Shown: one piece after another, positions 43,415 to 53,065 of the stretch
How the letters are laid out: each line of letters opens with the position of its first letter
How positions within the stretch are numbered: the stretch's first letter is position 1
Source: Saprospiraceae bacterium
GTDB taxonomy: Bacteria; Bacteroidota; Bacteroidia; Chitinophagales; Saprospiraceae
Assembly (NCBI GenBank): GCA_027080725.1
Contig: JALWRC010000052.1
Span: forward strand, 1-62,629
Length of the DNA stretch: 62,629 nucleotides
Direction: 5' to 3'
Program-made: the position numbers and the translations under genes
The notes under the pieces: generated by a model
The model's database searches: none
Seen by the model: the letters and a program-made list of their open reading frames with translations, nothing else
What the model was told of the DNA's origin: nothing

Positions 43415-45046
43415 TTACTCCTCTGCCATAAAAGGATATCGATAGTCGTGAGGAGGATTAAAGTTTTCCTTAATCGTCCTCGGGGACACCCAACGTAACA
43501 GATTCAATAAAGAACCTGCCTTATCATTGGTGCCGGACTGTCGCGCACCACCGAAGGGCTGTTGGCCGACCACTGCTCCAGTCGGCTTGTCGTTGATATA
43601 GTAATTGCCCGCAGCGTATCGCAAGCGTTCAGACACGGACTTCACTACCGCGCGGTCCTGTGCGAATAATGCACCTGTCAAACCGTACGGAGTGGATTGG
43701 TCCACGATTTCGACAATTTCATCAAAATCTTTGTCGTCATAAATATAGATGGTAAGCACAGGCCCGAATATCTCTTCACAGAGGGTCCGGTAATAAGGAT
43801 TTTGGGTTCTTATCACGGTAGGCTCAATAAAATAACCGACCTTGTCGTCATAGTTCCCCCCGAACACTATTTCGACATTATTATCCTTTTTAGCTTGGTC
43901 AATGTATTGGACGATTTTATCGTAAGCCTTGCGATTAATCACGGCATTGATAAAGTTGGTAAAGTCTTCCGGGGAACCCATTTTGATTTCCTCCAAATGG
44001 CTTTTCATCAAATCGTGAATCTGTGGCCACAAACTCTTGGGGATATAGGCTCTGGAAGCGGCTGAGCACTTCTGCCCCTGGTATTCAAAAGCGCCTCTGG
44101 TCAATGCTACCGCTGATGCCACCGGGTCGGCAGAGGGGTGAATGAGAACAAAATCCTTCCCCCCGGTCTCCCCTACTATTCGCGGATAAGATTTGTACAT
44201 CGGAAGATTCTCGGCGATGGTCTTCCAAAGGTGTTGGAATGTCCCGGTGCTCCCTGTGAAGTGCAGGCCGGCAAACTCCGGATGTGAAAAAATCACTTCG
44301 CCTGCATCCGCTCCATTGACATAGATAAGGTTTATGACACCATCCGGCAAACCGGCTTCTCGCAATACTTCCATAATCACCCATGCGCTATAAACCTGGT
44401 CACCCGCAGGTTTCCATACCACTGTGTTGCCCATCAAGGCAGGAGCTCCGGGGAGATTACCCGCGATAGAGGCAAAATTAAACGGGGTCAACGCGAAGAC
44501 AAAGCCCTCGAGTGGGCGATACTCCATGCGATTCCAGATGCCGGGTGCGCTCTCGGGTTGGTCCTCATAAATCTGCGTCATAAAAAGGGCATTGTACCTG
44601 AAAAAGTCAGCCAATTCGCAAACGATATCTATCTCAGCTTGAAATACATTTTTGGATTGGCACAGCATGGCGGCAGCATTGAGCTTAGCCCGGTAGGGCC
44701 CCGCTATCAGATCTGCAGCCTTGAGAAAAATGGCAGCCCGGTCTTGCCAGGGCATGGCTTCCCAAGCCGGCTTGGCCGCTAAGGCCGCCTCTATCGCGCG
44801 GTATACATGCTCTTGTGTCCCTTTATGGTAATGCCCCAATAGATGTTGGTGGTCATGTGGAGGGTGCATTGACACTTTTGTATCTGTCGTCACTTCCTCC
44901 CCTCCGATAAACATCGGTATATCGACGGTGGAAGCCTTCATAGCAGCATAGGTCTTCTTGACATCTGCCTTTTCAGGGGATCCCGGAGCGTAAGATAAAA
45001 CCGGTTCGTTGGTTATTTCGGGAAGAATGTAATATGCGTTTGACAT
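43415..45046 (-). CDS. pruA: L-glutamate gamma-semialdehyde (1-pyrroline-5-carboxylate) dehydrogenase
   Basis: Oxidises glutamate semialdehyde to glutamate with NAD, the second step of proline catabolism. About 543 residues from Met at 45046 (MSNAYYILPEITNEP). The open frame extends to 45127, but a -7 box (45084-45091) lies in that stretch, so the shorter start is preferred. Aldehyde dehydrogenase motifs are clear: FALTPFNFASIAGNLPGAPALMGN, HFTGSTGTF, VGETGGKDF (catalytic Glu), YQGQKCSAASR (catalytic Cys), EEIFGPVLTIYIYDD and QQPFGGARQSGTNDKAG. It is the eukaryote-like stand-alone form, not fused to proline dehydrogenase. No putA-type partner is in the window. Confidence 0.96.
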   Translation of the reverse strand: MSNAYYILPEITNEPVLSYAPGSPEKADVKKTYAAMKASTVDIPMFIGGEEVTTDTKVSMHPPHDHQHLLGHYHKGTQEHVYRAIEAALAAKPAWEAMPWQDRAAIFLKAADLIAGPYRAKLNAAAMLCQSKNVFQAEIDIVCELADFFRYNALFMTQIYEDQPESAPGIWNRMEYRPLEGFVFALTPFNFASIAGNLPGAPALMGNTVVWKPAGDQVYSAWVIMEVLREAGLPDGVINLIYVNGADAGEVIFSHPEFAGLHFTGSTGTFQHLWKTIAENLPMYKSYPRIVGETGGKDFVLIHPSADPVASAVALTRGAFEYQGQKCSAASRAYIPKSLWPQIHDLMKSHLEEIKMGSPEDFTNFINAVINRKAYDKIVQYIDQAKKDNNVEIVFGGNYDDKVGYFIEPTVIRTQNPYYRTLCEEIFGPVLTIYIYDDKDFDEIVEIVDQSTPYGLTGALFAQDRAVVKSVSERLRYAAGNYYINDKPTGAVVGQQPFGGARQSGTNDKAGSLLNLLRWVSPRTIKENFNPPHDYRYPFMAEE

Positions 45047-45083
45047 GTGTGGCGTTTTTGGTTGTAAATCTTCAAAATCGCGG

Positions 45084-45091
45084 CAAAGATA
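45084..45091 (-). promoter_or_regulatory. -7 box TATCTTTG of pruA
   Basis: Exact TAnnTTTG match, 37 bases before the ATG at 45046, between the upstream T9SS gene's stop and pruA. Confidence 0.65.
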
Positions 45092-45116
45092 TGTATTGCC
45101 ACACACTAACACGTAT

Positions 45117-46580
45117 TTATTGGACAATAAACTTTGCCGTTTTTCCCGCCACTTTCAAATAGTACACCCCACGAGGCCATCCTGTGATATTGAGCTCCGT
45201 ATTCGAATCATACACTGTAACATTTTTAATCAACACCCCTTGAGAATTATAGATTGAAATGATTCGTGGAAAGGTGTAGTTCTCTACCATTTCAAGCCAT
45301 AACCTGTCACTTACCGGATTTGGCCGCACCGTTATAGCATCTTGCAATGGCTCTTCGACTTGCTCCGAAGCACTGATATAAGAACATGGGTCGGAAAGGA
45401 AAGCTAACGTCCTTTTATTGTGGAAGCTAAAGAACTTATGACCGGCATGCGTCACATCCATCAAACTCCTGACGGAAAGTAACTTAATCATATCGGAAGC
45501 CAGGCTGACGATTTGAGGATAATCACGAGGGTTGGCTTTGACGAGGGTAAAGATGCTGTCTGCAAAGATTTTCATGTAGTAATAACCGTTTTTGAACTCC
45601 ATAAAGCCGGAAGATTTGAGTTCTTCGAAAATCTTCTGAGACTTGCTTACAGATATCCCTTCTGCTCTTGCAAACAACTGGGGATAGATAGGCGTCTGAT
45701 TATTGAGGTACACCGCAGAACATATACCACGCTGGTTAAGCACGTCGGAAAACATCCTGGCATCATTATAGCCCTTTATCCCTACTTTGGGATGATCATC
45801 ATTTTCCTGCATGCACCATAAAGTAGGTGTTTGAGTCTTGTTTATATAAACAATATTTCCACTACTACAATAGGGTACGGCGGCATCAAACGAAAGACCA
45901 AAAGAACAGGTGACTGAAAAGGCAGCTCCGTTGCTCATACCTATCGCATATTTCTTAATATCTTCTTTGATATTTCCTCTCGTCACGAATGTATCAATAA
46001 GTGTTGCAATATTGCGAATATCTATATTATTAAACTGTTGACCAGATGTAGTGACCCACCTTATCTTCCCATCCATATTGGTGTCCTCACCCAAAGTGAC
46101 TTCTTCGGCCTCAGTGACTATGACCGCATATCCGGCGACCATCAGATCCTTAAACATTTGAAAGTTGGAGGGATTGCGTATCCAACCGTCAGCGCTTCCC
46201 TGGGTGCCATGAAACAGGAATACCAGGCCTTTCGGATTTTTCGGCATGAAATGGTAGACTTTTTTCTTCGATTGTGCACATTGGATATACTCCAACTCGT
46301 ATTGTCCGGGTAATTTTACAAAGTGTGCCTCCAAACGAACATCATGGTCAGGCATAATGAAGGCGTTGTACCATTCTGAAGGAAATTCCAAAACATCAAC
46401 ATCCCCCTCCCAATGGCTAAAAGTTTCATCGGAAGCCATTTCTCTGGCCCAAACGTGAACCGTATCTCCGGCAAGAAAACTACCACCTATATAGCCGTCG
46501 ACAATTGTAACGGTATGCCTTTGGCCGTAACTGTAAATGTTGATCAAAACGAATAAAAATGCGTAAAAATTTCTCATCAT
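45117..46580 (-). CDS. Secreted alpha/beta-hydrolase-like protein with T9SS sorting domain
   Basis: A 487-residue exported protein with signal peptide MMRNFYAFLFVLINIYSYGQ. Residues about 20-95 resemble a bacterial InlB-type repeat (GGSFLAGDTVHVWA, FSHWEGDVDVL). The hydrolase core follows: LVFLFHGTQGSADGW (oxyanion region with HG), IGMSNGAAFSV (nucleophile elbow G-x-S-x-G), and the late His in DVTHAGHKFF. The C-terminus (ITVRPNPVSDRLWLEM to KAGKTAKFIV type) is a T9SS type A sorting domain. A secreted esterase or depolymerase is likely; the substrate is unknown. It is distantly similar in plan to the esterase at 7755 but has an extra N-terminal domain. It is on the same strand as pruA, which has its own promoter. 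Confidence 0.82.
   Translation of the reverse strand: MMRNFYAFLFVLINIYSYGQRHTVTIVDGYIGGSFLAGDTVHVWAREMASDETFSHWEGDVDVLEFPSEWYNAFIMPDHDVRLEAHFVKLPGQYELEYIQCAQSKKKVYHFMPKNPKGLVFLFHGTQGSADGWIRNPSNFQMFKDLMVAGYAVIVTEAEEVTLGEDTNMDGKIRWVTTSGQQFNNIDIRNIATLIDTFVTRGNIKEDIKKYAIGMSNGAAFSVTCSFGLSFDAAVPYCSSGNIVYINKTQTPTLWCMQENDDHPKVGIKGYNDARMFSDVLNQRGICSAVYLNNQTPIYPQLFARAEGISVSKSQKIFEELKSSGFMEFKNGYYYMKIFADSIFTLVKANPRDYPQIVSLASDMIKLLSVRSLMDVTHAGHKFFSFHNKRTLAFLSDPCSYISASEQVEEPLQDAITVRPNPVSDRLWLEMVENYTFPRIISIYNSQGVLIKNVTVYDSNTELNITGWPRGVYYLKVAGKTAKFIVQ
46243..46255 (+). other. 13-mer motif copy (12/13)
   Basis: Reads GGCATGAAATGGT, antisense to the T9SS hydrolase gene (frame His-Phe-Met), preceded by TTTTTC. 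Confidence 0.6.
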
Positions 46581-47043
46581 CTAAAATTTTAATTTGAACT
46601 AAAAGACTCACGAGCTCATCCAAAATCTTACCTTTTATAAAATTTGACAATTTTCTGGCAGGCACTGCATAATAATTGAATTGGATACTCCTGCCCTTTC
46701 ATTGCACTAATGACATGCAACACACTAAGAGTTGTCTTTTGCAACTACTCTTTTGACTATTTGTAATCAAATCCGTTTAATGTATGTGTAAAAAAAGAGC
46801 ACTTCAGTCATATTTAATTCATTTTCTACAGTTTATCTCTTTGTGCTGTACATCCCAAGATTGCAACAAACAACAAATGCTCCCCTGTAACAAACCAAAT
46901 GCACAGACCTTTAATTATAAAAAAATGCAAAAAACATATTGTTAATTTATCAATATGTTATAACTTGCGACCCAAATTGGTCACGCAGAGAGAATATTCC
47001 GACCATTTTAAACAGTATTTATTGTTAAACAAAATCTTAACAA
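46581..47043. other. Divergent intergenic region upstream of SusC
   Basis: Gap of 463 bases, very AT-rich. It contains the inverted repeat ACATATTG/CAATATGT (46934-46958) directly before TAACTTGC (46961-46968), a near-match to the -7 box, about 76 bases before the SusC start. No coding frame is supported. Confidence 0.5.
46934..46958. promoter_or_regulatory. Inverted repeat ACATATTG-N9-CAATATGT upstream of SusC
   Basis: Perfect eight-base arms abutting a near-consensus -7 box (46961-46968), in an operator-like position. Regulation of the SusC operon by a dimeric protein is inferred from position only. Confidence 0.45.
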
Positions 47044-50000
47044 ATGAAACGAACCAGTACGTTTTTAACACTTTTGTTGGTTTGTCTTGTTTCTATCGGT
47101 GCAATGGCCCAAACCATTCACGGAACGGTAACGGACGCCAAAACAAATGAGCCTTTAATCGGTGTAAGTGTCATCGTAGAAGGCACCCAACGAGGGACCA
47201 TTACCGATTACAATGGGCAATTTGATCTTCAGGCCAGCCCTGGAGATAATCTGATCACCACTTATGTCGGGTATGAGGATATGCATGTGACTATCAAGGA
47301 CGGCCAAAATGATTATGTAATTACAATGGCACCATCCAATATCAAATTGGACGAGGTGGTAGTGACGGCATTGGGTATTTCCCGTAAGAAAAAAGCCTTG
47401 GGATACTCCGTCGAACAGGTGAGTTCAGAGGCAATAGAGAACAATGGAAGATCGGATGTAGTCAGTGCCTTACAAGGGCGTGTCTCCGGACTGCAGATTC
47501 AAAATTCTTCCGGAGCTCCCGGCGCTGCATCTTCGATTCTTATCCGCGGTATCAACTCTTTAGACCCATCTCGCTCTAATCGACCGCTTTACGTGATTGA
47601 TGGAGTTGAGGTCAATGATGATGTTGACATTGTCCCAACCCTACCAAGTTCTGCCAATTTTGGTGTAGGTTCTAGCAATGCTACTCAGGGTTCCGTCTCC
47701 AACAGAATGAGTGATATTGACCCCAATGATATTGAATCCATCAGTGTTCTAAAAGGCGGTCAAGCGACTGCTCTTTACGGAGTACGGGCGTCCAATGGAG
47801 CCATTGTGATTACTACCAAACGAGGAAAGAAAGGCGCCCCTTCCGTTGATGTCAATTTAGGGACCGGTTGGAATGAAGTCAATCGAACCCCAAAGGTACA
47901 ACGCAAATTTATTGATGGACACAGGAGTACTACCAAAAGACGAAGCAACATTTGGGACAACTGGGGTTCAATAATCCGGGATGACAATCCTATTCAAACA
48001 TATGATATTTACAACGACTTTTATCAGAGAGGGAAGAATCAAACCTTTGGCGCCAGTATTAATGCCGGTACCGATCGATTCAAGTATCGATTATCTTCCA
48101 ATCTGATACGCTCTGAGGGAATTGTCCCCTTCTCCAACTATCGAAGGATTGGACTTGCCCTCAATACCGAGTATAAAGTCAACAGCAAACTAAGCGTTAA
48201 AACCAACGTCCGATACGCCAATTCAGGGGGAAATACCCCTCCGGAGGGACGTAAATCAGTAGCCAATGTATTGGCGTACGCTGCCAATGTAGTGGATATG
48301 ACTAAATACCACACTCCTTATACTGCGGCCACTAACTTCGCACATGGCTGGATCGATCATCCGCTATTCTTAGCACAATATAATACCAACATCAATAACA
48401 TCAACCGTTTTATTGGTGGCGTTAATCTCAAGTACCGTATACTGAGTAATTTTGCATTACACTACAACTTGGGAGTAGATACCTATTCTGATTTTAGAGA
48501 GCGGATTGCCCATCCGGAAACAGATGAAGGCCAGTCCGGCGTCCAGGTCAAACCTGCCGGTTTTATCGTAAACAACGCATTGAACAAAATGGCATTGACC
48601 TCCAATCTATTCGCGACTTATTCGACCGGATTGGGAGATAAAATTAATCTTGATTTCACCTTAGGACAATATGCCTATGGCTGGAACAAAAAGCGACAAA
48701 CTGTAGTGGGAGAAAGCTTTGTGTTGGACAATTTCTTTAACGCTTCCAACACTCTTCGCACCAGTCAATCCAATGGCTTGGCCAGATATCGCAATCTGGC
48801 ATTCTATGGAGAGGCTACCGCATCATATGATAACTATTTGTATGTAACTGTCACAGGAAGAAACGACCGCTCATCAACCTTACCGAAGCAAAACAACTCG
48901 TACTTCTTCCCGGGGGCAAGTGCCTCACTTATTCTTTCAGATATGGTAGAACTTCCTTCAATGGTCAATTTTGCCAAATTGAGAGCATCATGGGCTAAGG
49001 TAGGAAAAGATGCGGATATTTACAAAATAGGAAGATATTACGGTCTGATCAACACCTGGAGTGATGGAGTTCTTGAGTACGGCGGCTCTACTGTAGTAGG
49101 TGATGAAAACCTGAAGCCAGAATTTAGTACTACTTTAGAATTTGGGGGTGAATTTAGCTTTTTCAAAAACAGACTGGGACTAAATGCCACATATTACAGT
49201 ACTAAGACTACGGATATGATTTTGCCTGTCCCTCTTAGCAATGCTACCGGAGCTTCCAGATACATAACCAATGCCGGGGGTATGACCAATAAAGGTATAG
49301 AACTCAGCGGCTTTGTTAAGTTAATCGACGACTATATGGGATTTGACTGGACTACCGCCTTAAACTGGTCAAAGAATACCGGTATAATTGACGGAATCAG
49401 TATTGATGCGGATGAAATCGTTATTAAGAGTTTGAGAGGCATTACCTCTAAGTATGTTCCGGGCGGTAAGGTTGGAGATCTTTACGGCTCCCCGTGGAAT
49501 CGTACGGAAGACGGACAACTCATCATAGAATCTGATGGAATGCCTCGTGTTAATTGGGACACTACAGTATTGCTCGGCAACGCGATGCCCGACTGGATTC
49601 TAGGTTGGGACAACCAATTTGCCTACAAAAATTTGGGTCTCTCCTTCCTATGGGAATGGAAAAAAGGCGGTGATGTTATTGACATTTCAAGAAACTACAG
49701 CATTGGAAACGGCCAATTGGAAGAGACCAATGACCGATATAAAGAGGTTGTGTTTAAGGGCGTAAAGAAAGATGCGGATGGCAACTATGTCAAAAACGAC
49801 ATCAAGACAGAAATCACTGGAGCGGGATTCTATCGCAACTGGAAAGTTTACCGCTTCGCTCCGGAAGTATACCTTCAAGACGCTTCTTGGGTTCGTTTGA
49901 GAAACCTAAGTGTGTTCTACAACCTTCCCGGTTCAGCCCTCGCTGGCCTAGGCATTCAAAAAGCAAGACTTACTTTCACCGTGAATAATGCTTTTTTGAA

Positions 50001-50127
50001 TACTCCTTTCAACGGGTGGGATCCGGAGAGCAATTATTTTGGCCCCGGAAGCAATGTATATGGATATTTGGGGCTTCGTACCCCTCAGACTAAGTCCTAC
50101 AACTTAAAGCTGAATATCACTTTTTAA
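47044..50127 (+). CDS. SusC/RagA family TonB-linked outer-membrane transporter
   Basis: A 1027-residue TonB-dependent receptor that would import a glycan or peptide bound by its SusD partner. The signal peptide is MKRTSTFLTLLLVCLVSIGAMAQ. Residues about 24-105 are a carboxypeptidase-D-like (CarboxypepD_reg) domain (IHGTVTDAKTNEPLIGVSV, GYED). A plug domain follows (SVEQVSSEAIENNGRSDVVSALQGRVSGL, SILIRGINSL, VIDGVEV, ESISVLKGGQATALYGVRASNGAIVITTKRGK), then a 22-stranded barrel rich in Tyr, Asn and aromatic girdles, ending LKLNITF with terminal Phe. Length is typical. It is the first gene of a three-gene operon with SusD and a small lipoprotein. Confidence 0.97.
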   Translation: MKRTSTFLTLLLVCLVSIGAMAQTIHGTVTDAKTNEPLIGVSVIVEGTQRGTITDYNGQFDLQASPGDNLITTYVGYEDMHVTIKDGQNDYVITMAPSNIKLDEVVVTALGISRKKKALGYSVEQVSSEAIENNGRSDVVSALQGRVSGLQIQNSSGAPGAASSILIRGINSLDPSRSNRPLYVIDGVEVNDDVDIVPTLPSSANFGVGSSNATQGSVSNRMSDIDPNDIESISVLKGGQATALYGVRASNGAIVITTKRGKKGAPSVDVNLGTGWNEVNRTPKVQRKFIDGHRSTTKRRSNIWDNWGSIIRDDNPIQTYDIYNDFYQRGKNQTFGASINAGTDRFKYRLSSNLIRSEGIVPFSNYRRIGLALNTEYKVNSKLSVKTNVRYANSGGNTPPEGRKSVANVLAYAANVVDMTKYHTPYTAATNFAHGWIDHPLFLAQYNTNINNINRFIGGVNLKYRILSNFALHYNLGVDTYSDFRERIAHPETDEGQSGVQVKPAGFIVNNALNKMALTSNLFATYSTGLGDKINLDFTLGQYAYGWNKKRQTVVGESFVLDNFFNASNTLRTSQSNGLARYRNLAFYGEATASYDNYLYVTVTGRNDRSSTLPKQNNSYFFPGASASLILSDMVELPSMVNFAKLRASWAKVGKDADIYKIGRYYGLINTWSDGVLEYGGSTVVGDENLKPEFSTTLEFGGEFSFFKNRLGLNATYYSTKTTDMILPVPLSNATGASRYITNAGGMTNKGIELSGFVKLIDDYMGFDWTTALNWSKNTGIIDGISIDADEIVIKSLRGITSKYVPGGKVGDLYGSPWNRTEDGQLIIESDGMPRVNWDTTVLLGNAMPDWILGWDNQFAYKNLGLSFLWEWKKGGDVIDISRNYSIGNGQLEETNDRYKEVVFKGVKKDADGNYVKNDIKTEITGAGFYRNWKVYRFAPEVYLQDASWVRLRNLSVFYNLPGSALAGLGIQKARLTFTVNNAFLNTPFNGWDPESNYFGPGSNVYGYLGLRTPQTKSYNLKLNITF

Positions 50128-50157
50128 TTACAACAAATCAAGAAAAAAATAAAGTAT

Positions 50158-51546
50158 ATGAAACGTATATTTAATATCATTAGTCTCTTAGCCTTGCTCC
50201 TTGGGATATCGAGTTGCAATGGCTTTTTAGATGTCAACACTGACCCGACAAGAGTAAGTGAAGATGACGTCACCCTTGCGGCATTGCTACCCACAGTCAT
50301 TGAGCGCTCCTTTGCTGCTCAATATAGTTCTGCTGTATCTGCCTCCAGGGCTACCCACCAATTGGATGCCATCCAAGGTGGTTACTACACCGAATTTCAG
50401 ATGTCCGGTGCATGGAGCACTATTTATCTGAGAGTATTGCCTAATATTGCGACCGTTATTAAAAAGGCCAACGCAGAAGGCTCTATTCACTATGTAGGAG
50501 TTGCAGAAGTTCTTAAGGCCCTGAATGTCGGGCTTCTCACTGACTGTTGGGAAAATGCCCCTTACTCAGAAGCGCTCAAAGGCTCATTAAGCGTTACACC
50601 TGCCTACGATTCACAAGAGTCTCTTTACGCGGAAATTATCAGTCTATTAGACCAAGCTATCACTGATCTAAGCGCTGAAGAGAGTTTCCGGACTCCAGGC
50701 AAGGATGATTTGATCTATGGCGGCAACATGGAGCAGTGGATCAAACTGGCCCACTCTCTGAAAGCCCGTTATATGTTGCACTTACTGAAGAAAAATAACA
50801 ATGGTGCAGACATCTTAAACGAGGTCGCTGCCGGTATGGAATCTAATGATGACAACTTCATGTTGGTGTATAGTGGACTGATATCCAATCCATGGTACTC
50901 AGCTGTAGCGAAGAAGATTGGAGAATCCATCTTCACTTATACCTATGGCGGCCATCTCATTAAGACCATGAATGGAGAGTTTCACGGGATCCTTGACCCG
51001 AGACTTCCTTTGATCGCAGACAAAGACACCAGCGCCAATTACGTTGGTTTGGAGTCATACGACCAGGATGCGCCGGGATATACCGTTTTGCCAACAGAAA
51101 ACACTTTTTACTTCGCTCCGGATGCCCCATTGGTGGTCATGAGCTATAGCGAATTAAAATTCATCCAAGCTGAAGTGATGATGGCCGGCGGTGGAGATGC
51201 TACCGCAGCCTACATGGAAGGTATCACTGCCAACATGGATATGCTTGGTGTGGATCCCGGTGATCGAGATAATTACCTCGCAGATCCAGCGGTCTCATCG
51301 GTAAATCTTGCAAATATCATGAAAGAAAAGTATATTGCTCTGCTTCTCAATACCGAAGTATGGAATGACATGAGACGTTACAATTTTGATTCCAACATAT
51401 TTAAAGGATTCATCATACCTGACTTTGAAGGCCGAGACAAACCCGGTCAAAGAGCGCGTTATCCTGAATCTGAAAAGACCCGGAACAAAGACAACTTTGA
51501 GTTGAATGTTAAAGACTTTACCGAGCCAATGTGGAAAGACAAATAA
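50158..51546 (+). CDS. SusD/RagB-like surface lipoprotein (SusD-like_2 type)
   Basis: A 462-residue lipoprotein with signal and lipobox LLALLLGISSCNGF. It is the substrate-capturing lid of the SusC transporter at the cell surface. Characteristic segments are FLDVNTDPTRV at the mature N-terminus, the TPR-like helical region (ATVIKKANAEGSIHYVGVAEVLKA, LTDCWENAPYSEALKG), the AHSLKARYMLHLLKK block, MSYSELKFIQAEVMM and the C-terminal IMKEKYIALLLNTEVWNDMRRYNF. It lies 30 bases after SusC. No glycoside hydrolase or peptidase follows, so the imported substrate cannot be inferred. SusD-like_2 proteins often occur in peptide- or protein-related loci. Confidence 0.95.
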   Translation: MKRIFNIISLLALLLGISSCNGFLDVNTDPTRVSEDDVTLAALLPTVIERSFAAQYSSAVSASRATHQLDAIQGGYYTEFQMSGAWSTIYLRVLPNIATVIKKANAEGSIHYVGVAEVLKALNVGLLTDCWENAPYSEALKGSLSVTPAYDSQESLYAEIISLLDQAITDLSAEESFRTPGKDDLIYGGNMEQWIKLAHSLKARYMLHLLKKNNNGADILNEVAAGMESNDDNFMLVYSGLISNPWYSAVAKKIGESIFTYTYGGHLIKTMNGEFHGILDPRLPLIADKDTSANYVGLESYDQDAPGYTVLPTENTFYFAPDAPLVVMSYSELKFIQAEVMMAGGGDATAAYMEGITANMDMLGVDPGDRDNYLADPAVSSVNLANIMKEKYIALLLNTEVWNDMRRYNFDSNIFKGFIIPDFEGRDKPGQRARYPESEKTRNKDNFELNVKDFTEPMWKDK

Positions 51547-51585
51547 TGCTTACTCATCTATTCGATAATCATTAAAAATATAAAT

Positions 51586-52002
51586 ATGAAATACTTACTA
51601 TATATCTTCGCATTAGGACTTGTGATGTCCTCCTGCTATAAACAAACCTATTGGTTGGACGACAATGTTGATACCGACGGATTCTTTTATCCCCAAATTC
51701 AAAGCGTCACTCCTTCTAATGATGCTCCAGACGAAGGAGAAACCATAACCATTACCGCCAAGTATTGGTCAAGAGACGCAGTAAAACAAGTGGACGTCTA
51801 TCACGATGCTAACGGCACAGATGAGCTTTATTCTTCTAATCCGTTTGAATCCCATTTGGACAAGGAAGATAATGTAGAGGCTTGGCCATTGGAATACGTG
51901 GTCCCTGCCGGCACTTCAGGCAAAGACATTACTATTCGCATAGTTGTTGTTACGGAAAATGATCTGGAAAAAAGTAAATCCACGAAGATTACGGTCAACT
52001 AA
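51586..52002 (+). CDS. Small surface lipoprotein of the SusCD operon
   Basis: A 138-residue protein with lipoprotein signal MKYLLYIFALGLVMSSCY (Cys17). The mature part resembles one Ig-like beta-sandwich: FYPQIQSVTPSNDAPDEGETITITAKYWS, then VDVYHDANG and a closing strand STKITVN. By position (third gene, 39 bases after SusD) it may be a SusE/F-type accessory binding lipoprotein, although it is much shorter than those. A terminator follows at 52087-52124, closing the operon. Confidence 0.85.
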   Translation: MKYLLYIFALGLVMSSCYKQTYWLDDNVDTDGFFYPQIQSVTPSNDAPDEGETITITAKYWSRDAVKQVDVYHDANGTDELYSSNPFESHLDKEDNVEAWPLEYVVPAGTSGKDITIRIVVVTENDLEKSKSTKITVN

Positions 52003-52086
52003 TCAGGGACAAACAGAACGAAAAACAAACCATTTAATCTAATTCATTCACAACATTAAAGGCAAGAATTGGATTAAAAAACGAAC

Positions 52087-52124
52087 GGGGAACTCGTCGT
52101 CATCGTATGACAGTTCCCCTTTTT
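52087..52124 (+). terminator. Intrinsic terminator of the SusCD operon
   Basis: GGGGAACT at 52087 pairs with AGTTCCCC at 52112-52119, with a second short stem inside, followed by TTTTT. Confidence 0.88.
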
Positions 52125-52135
52125 GTGTATTTGTG

Positions 52136-52148
52136 GGTATGAAATGGT
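52136..52148 (+). other. 13-mer motif copy (perfect), intergenic
   Basis: GGTATGAAATGGT, 12 bases after the SusCD terminator and 4 bases before the end of coaD. It shares TTGTGGGTATGAAATGGT with the copy at 14565. Confidence 0.75.
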
Positions 52149-52152
52149 GGAT

Positions 52153-52626
52153 TTATCCGTCTTGCAGGATAGAGCCCACTGCCTCCGGAACAAAGGGTGT
52201 GATGTCCCCACCGGAAAGGTAAATCTCCCTTACAATGGTCGAACTCAAATGCGTATATCCCGGAGAGGCGGCGAGATAAATCGTCTCTAGTCCGGACGAC
52301 ATTATTTCGTTGAATGCACCGATCTTATACTCGTATTCGAAGTCGATCGCCGACCGCAGTCCACGGACCAACACACCAGCACCAAGACTGTTGCAAAGGG
52401 ATACCGTAAGCCCTTCGTAAGTGACTACCTCAATATTAGCAACATCGCTAAAAGTCCGCTCCAGAAATCGTTTTCTCTGGGACAAATCAAAACAATACTT
52501 CTTCTTCTTGTTGACGCCAATCGCTACATATAGTTTTTCAAATAGCGATGCTGCCCTGCGGATGATTTCCTCATGTCCTTTTGTAACAGGGTCAAAACTG
52601 CCGGGAAATATGGCTACGTTTTTCAT
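52153..52626 (-). CDS. coaD: Phosphopantetheine adenylyltransferase
   Basis: Makes dephospho-CoA from 4'-phosphopantetheine and ATP, the penultimate step of coenzyme A synthesis, in the cytosol. The 157-residue protein is full length. It has the nucleotidyltransferase motif FPGSFDPVTKGHEEI near the N-terminus, VRGLRSAIDFEYEYKIGAFNEIMS in the middle, and the C-terminal STIVREI with the second nucleotide-binding Ser-Thr (ISSTIVRE type). It is monocistronic and converges with the SusCD operon. Confidence 0.97.
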   Translation of the reverse strand: MKNVAIFPGSFDPVTKGHEEIIRRAASLFEKLYVAIGVNKKKKYCFDLSQRKRFLERTFSDVANIEVVTYEGLTVSLCNSLGAGVLVRGLRSAIDFEYEYKIGAFNEIMSSGLETIYLAASPGYTHLSSTIVREIYLSGGDITPFVPEAVGSILQDG

Positions 52627-52970
52627 TTTATACTTTTGTCTTCATTCTATGCTAAAGTCCCAACTCATTATCCAACACAAATACTCACAACTTTCAGAAC
52701 CTTTGACCTGCGCCGAATAGGCATACTATTGGACCATATCCTATATTCGTAACATCAAAGCTCCACTTTTGCTCCCTCTACTGTATCCTGTTCAAAACAC
52801 ATGCCACTTATAAAAATCAAGCCGATAACCATTGATTATCGACTCCCATTCTACAACGCAAAAAGACACCTAAAGCACTACTTTAACCATTGCCTCTAAT
52901 TATCCAGCCCGGGAACGACTTACCAAAAGAGTCACTGCCCGCACTTAACGTTTTCAGCAAAACAAAGCCA

Positions 52971-52983
52971 ACAATTTCATACC
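52971..52983 (-). other. 13-mer motif copy (12/13), intergenic
   Basis: Reads GGTATGAAATTGT on the minus strand, about 190 bases before the MarR gene. Confidence 0.55.
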
Positions 52984-53055
52984 TCTGTTTATAAACAATT
53001 TCGGCACACGGTCATTTAGTTGTATTGTGCAACCACTTTCTCCCCTGAATACTGA

Positions 53056-53065
53056 ACCAATTGGT
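53056..53065. promoter_or_regulatory. Palindrome ACCAATTGGT, operator candidate for the MarR gene
   Basis: Perfect 10-base palindrome, 107 bases before the MarR start codon. Short symmetric sites near their own gene are usual for MarR proteins, so autoregulation is plausible but unproven. Confidence 0.35.
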
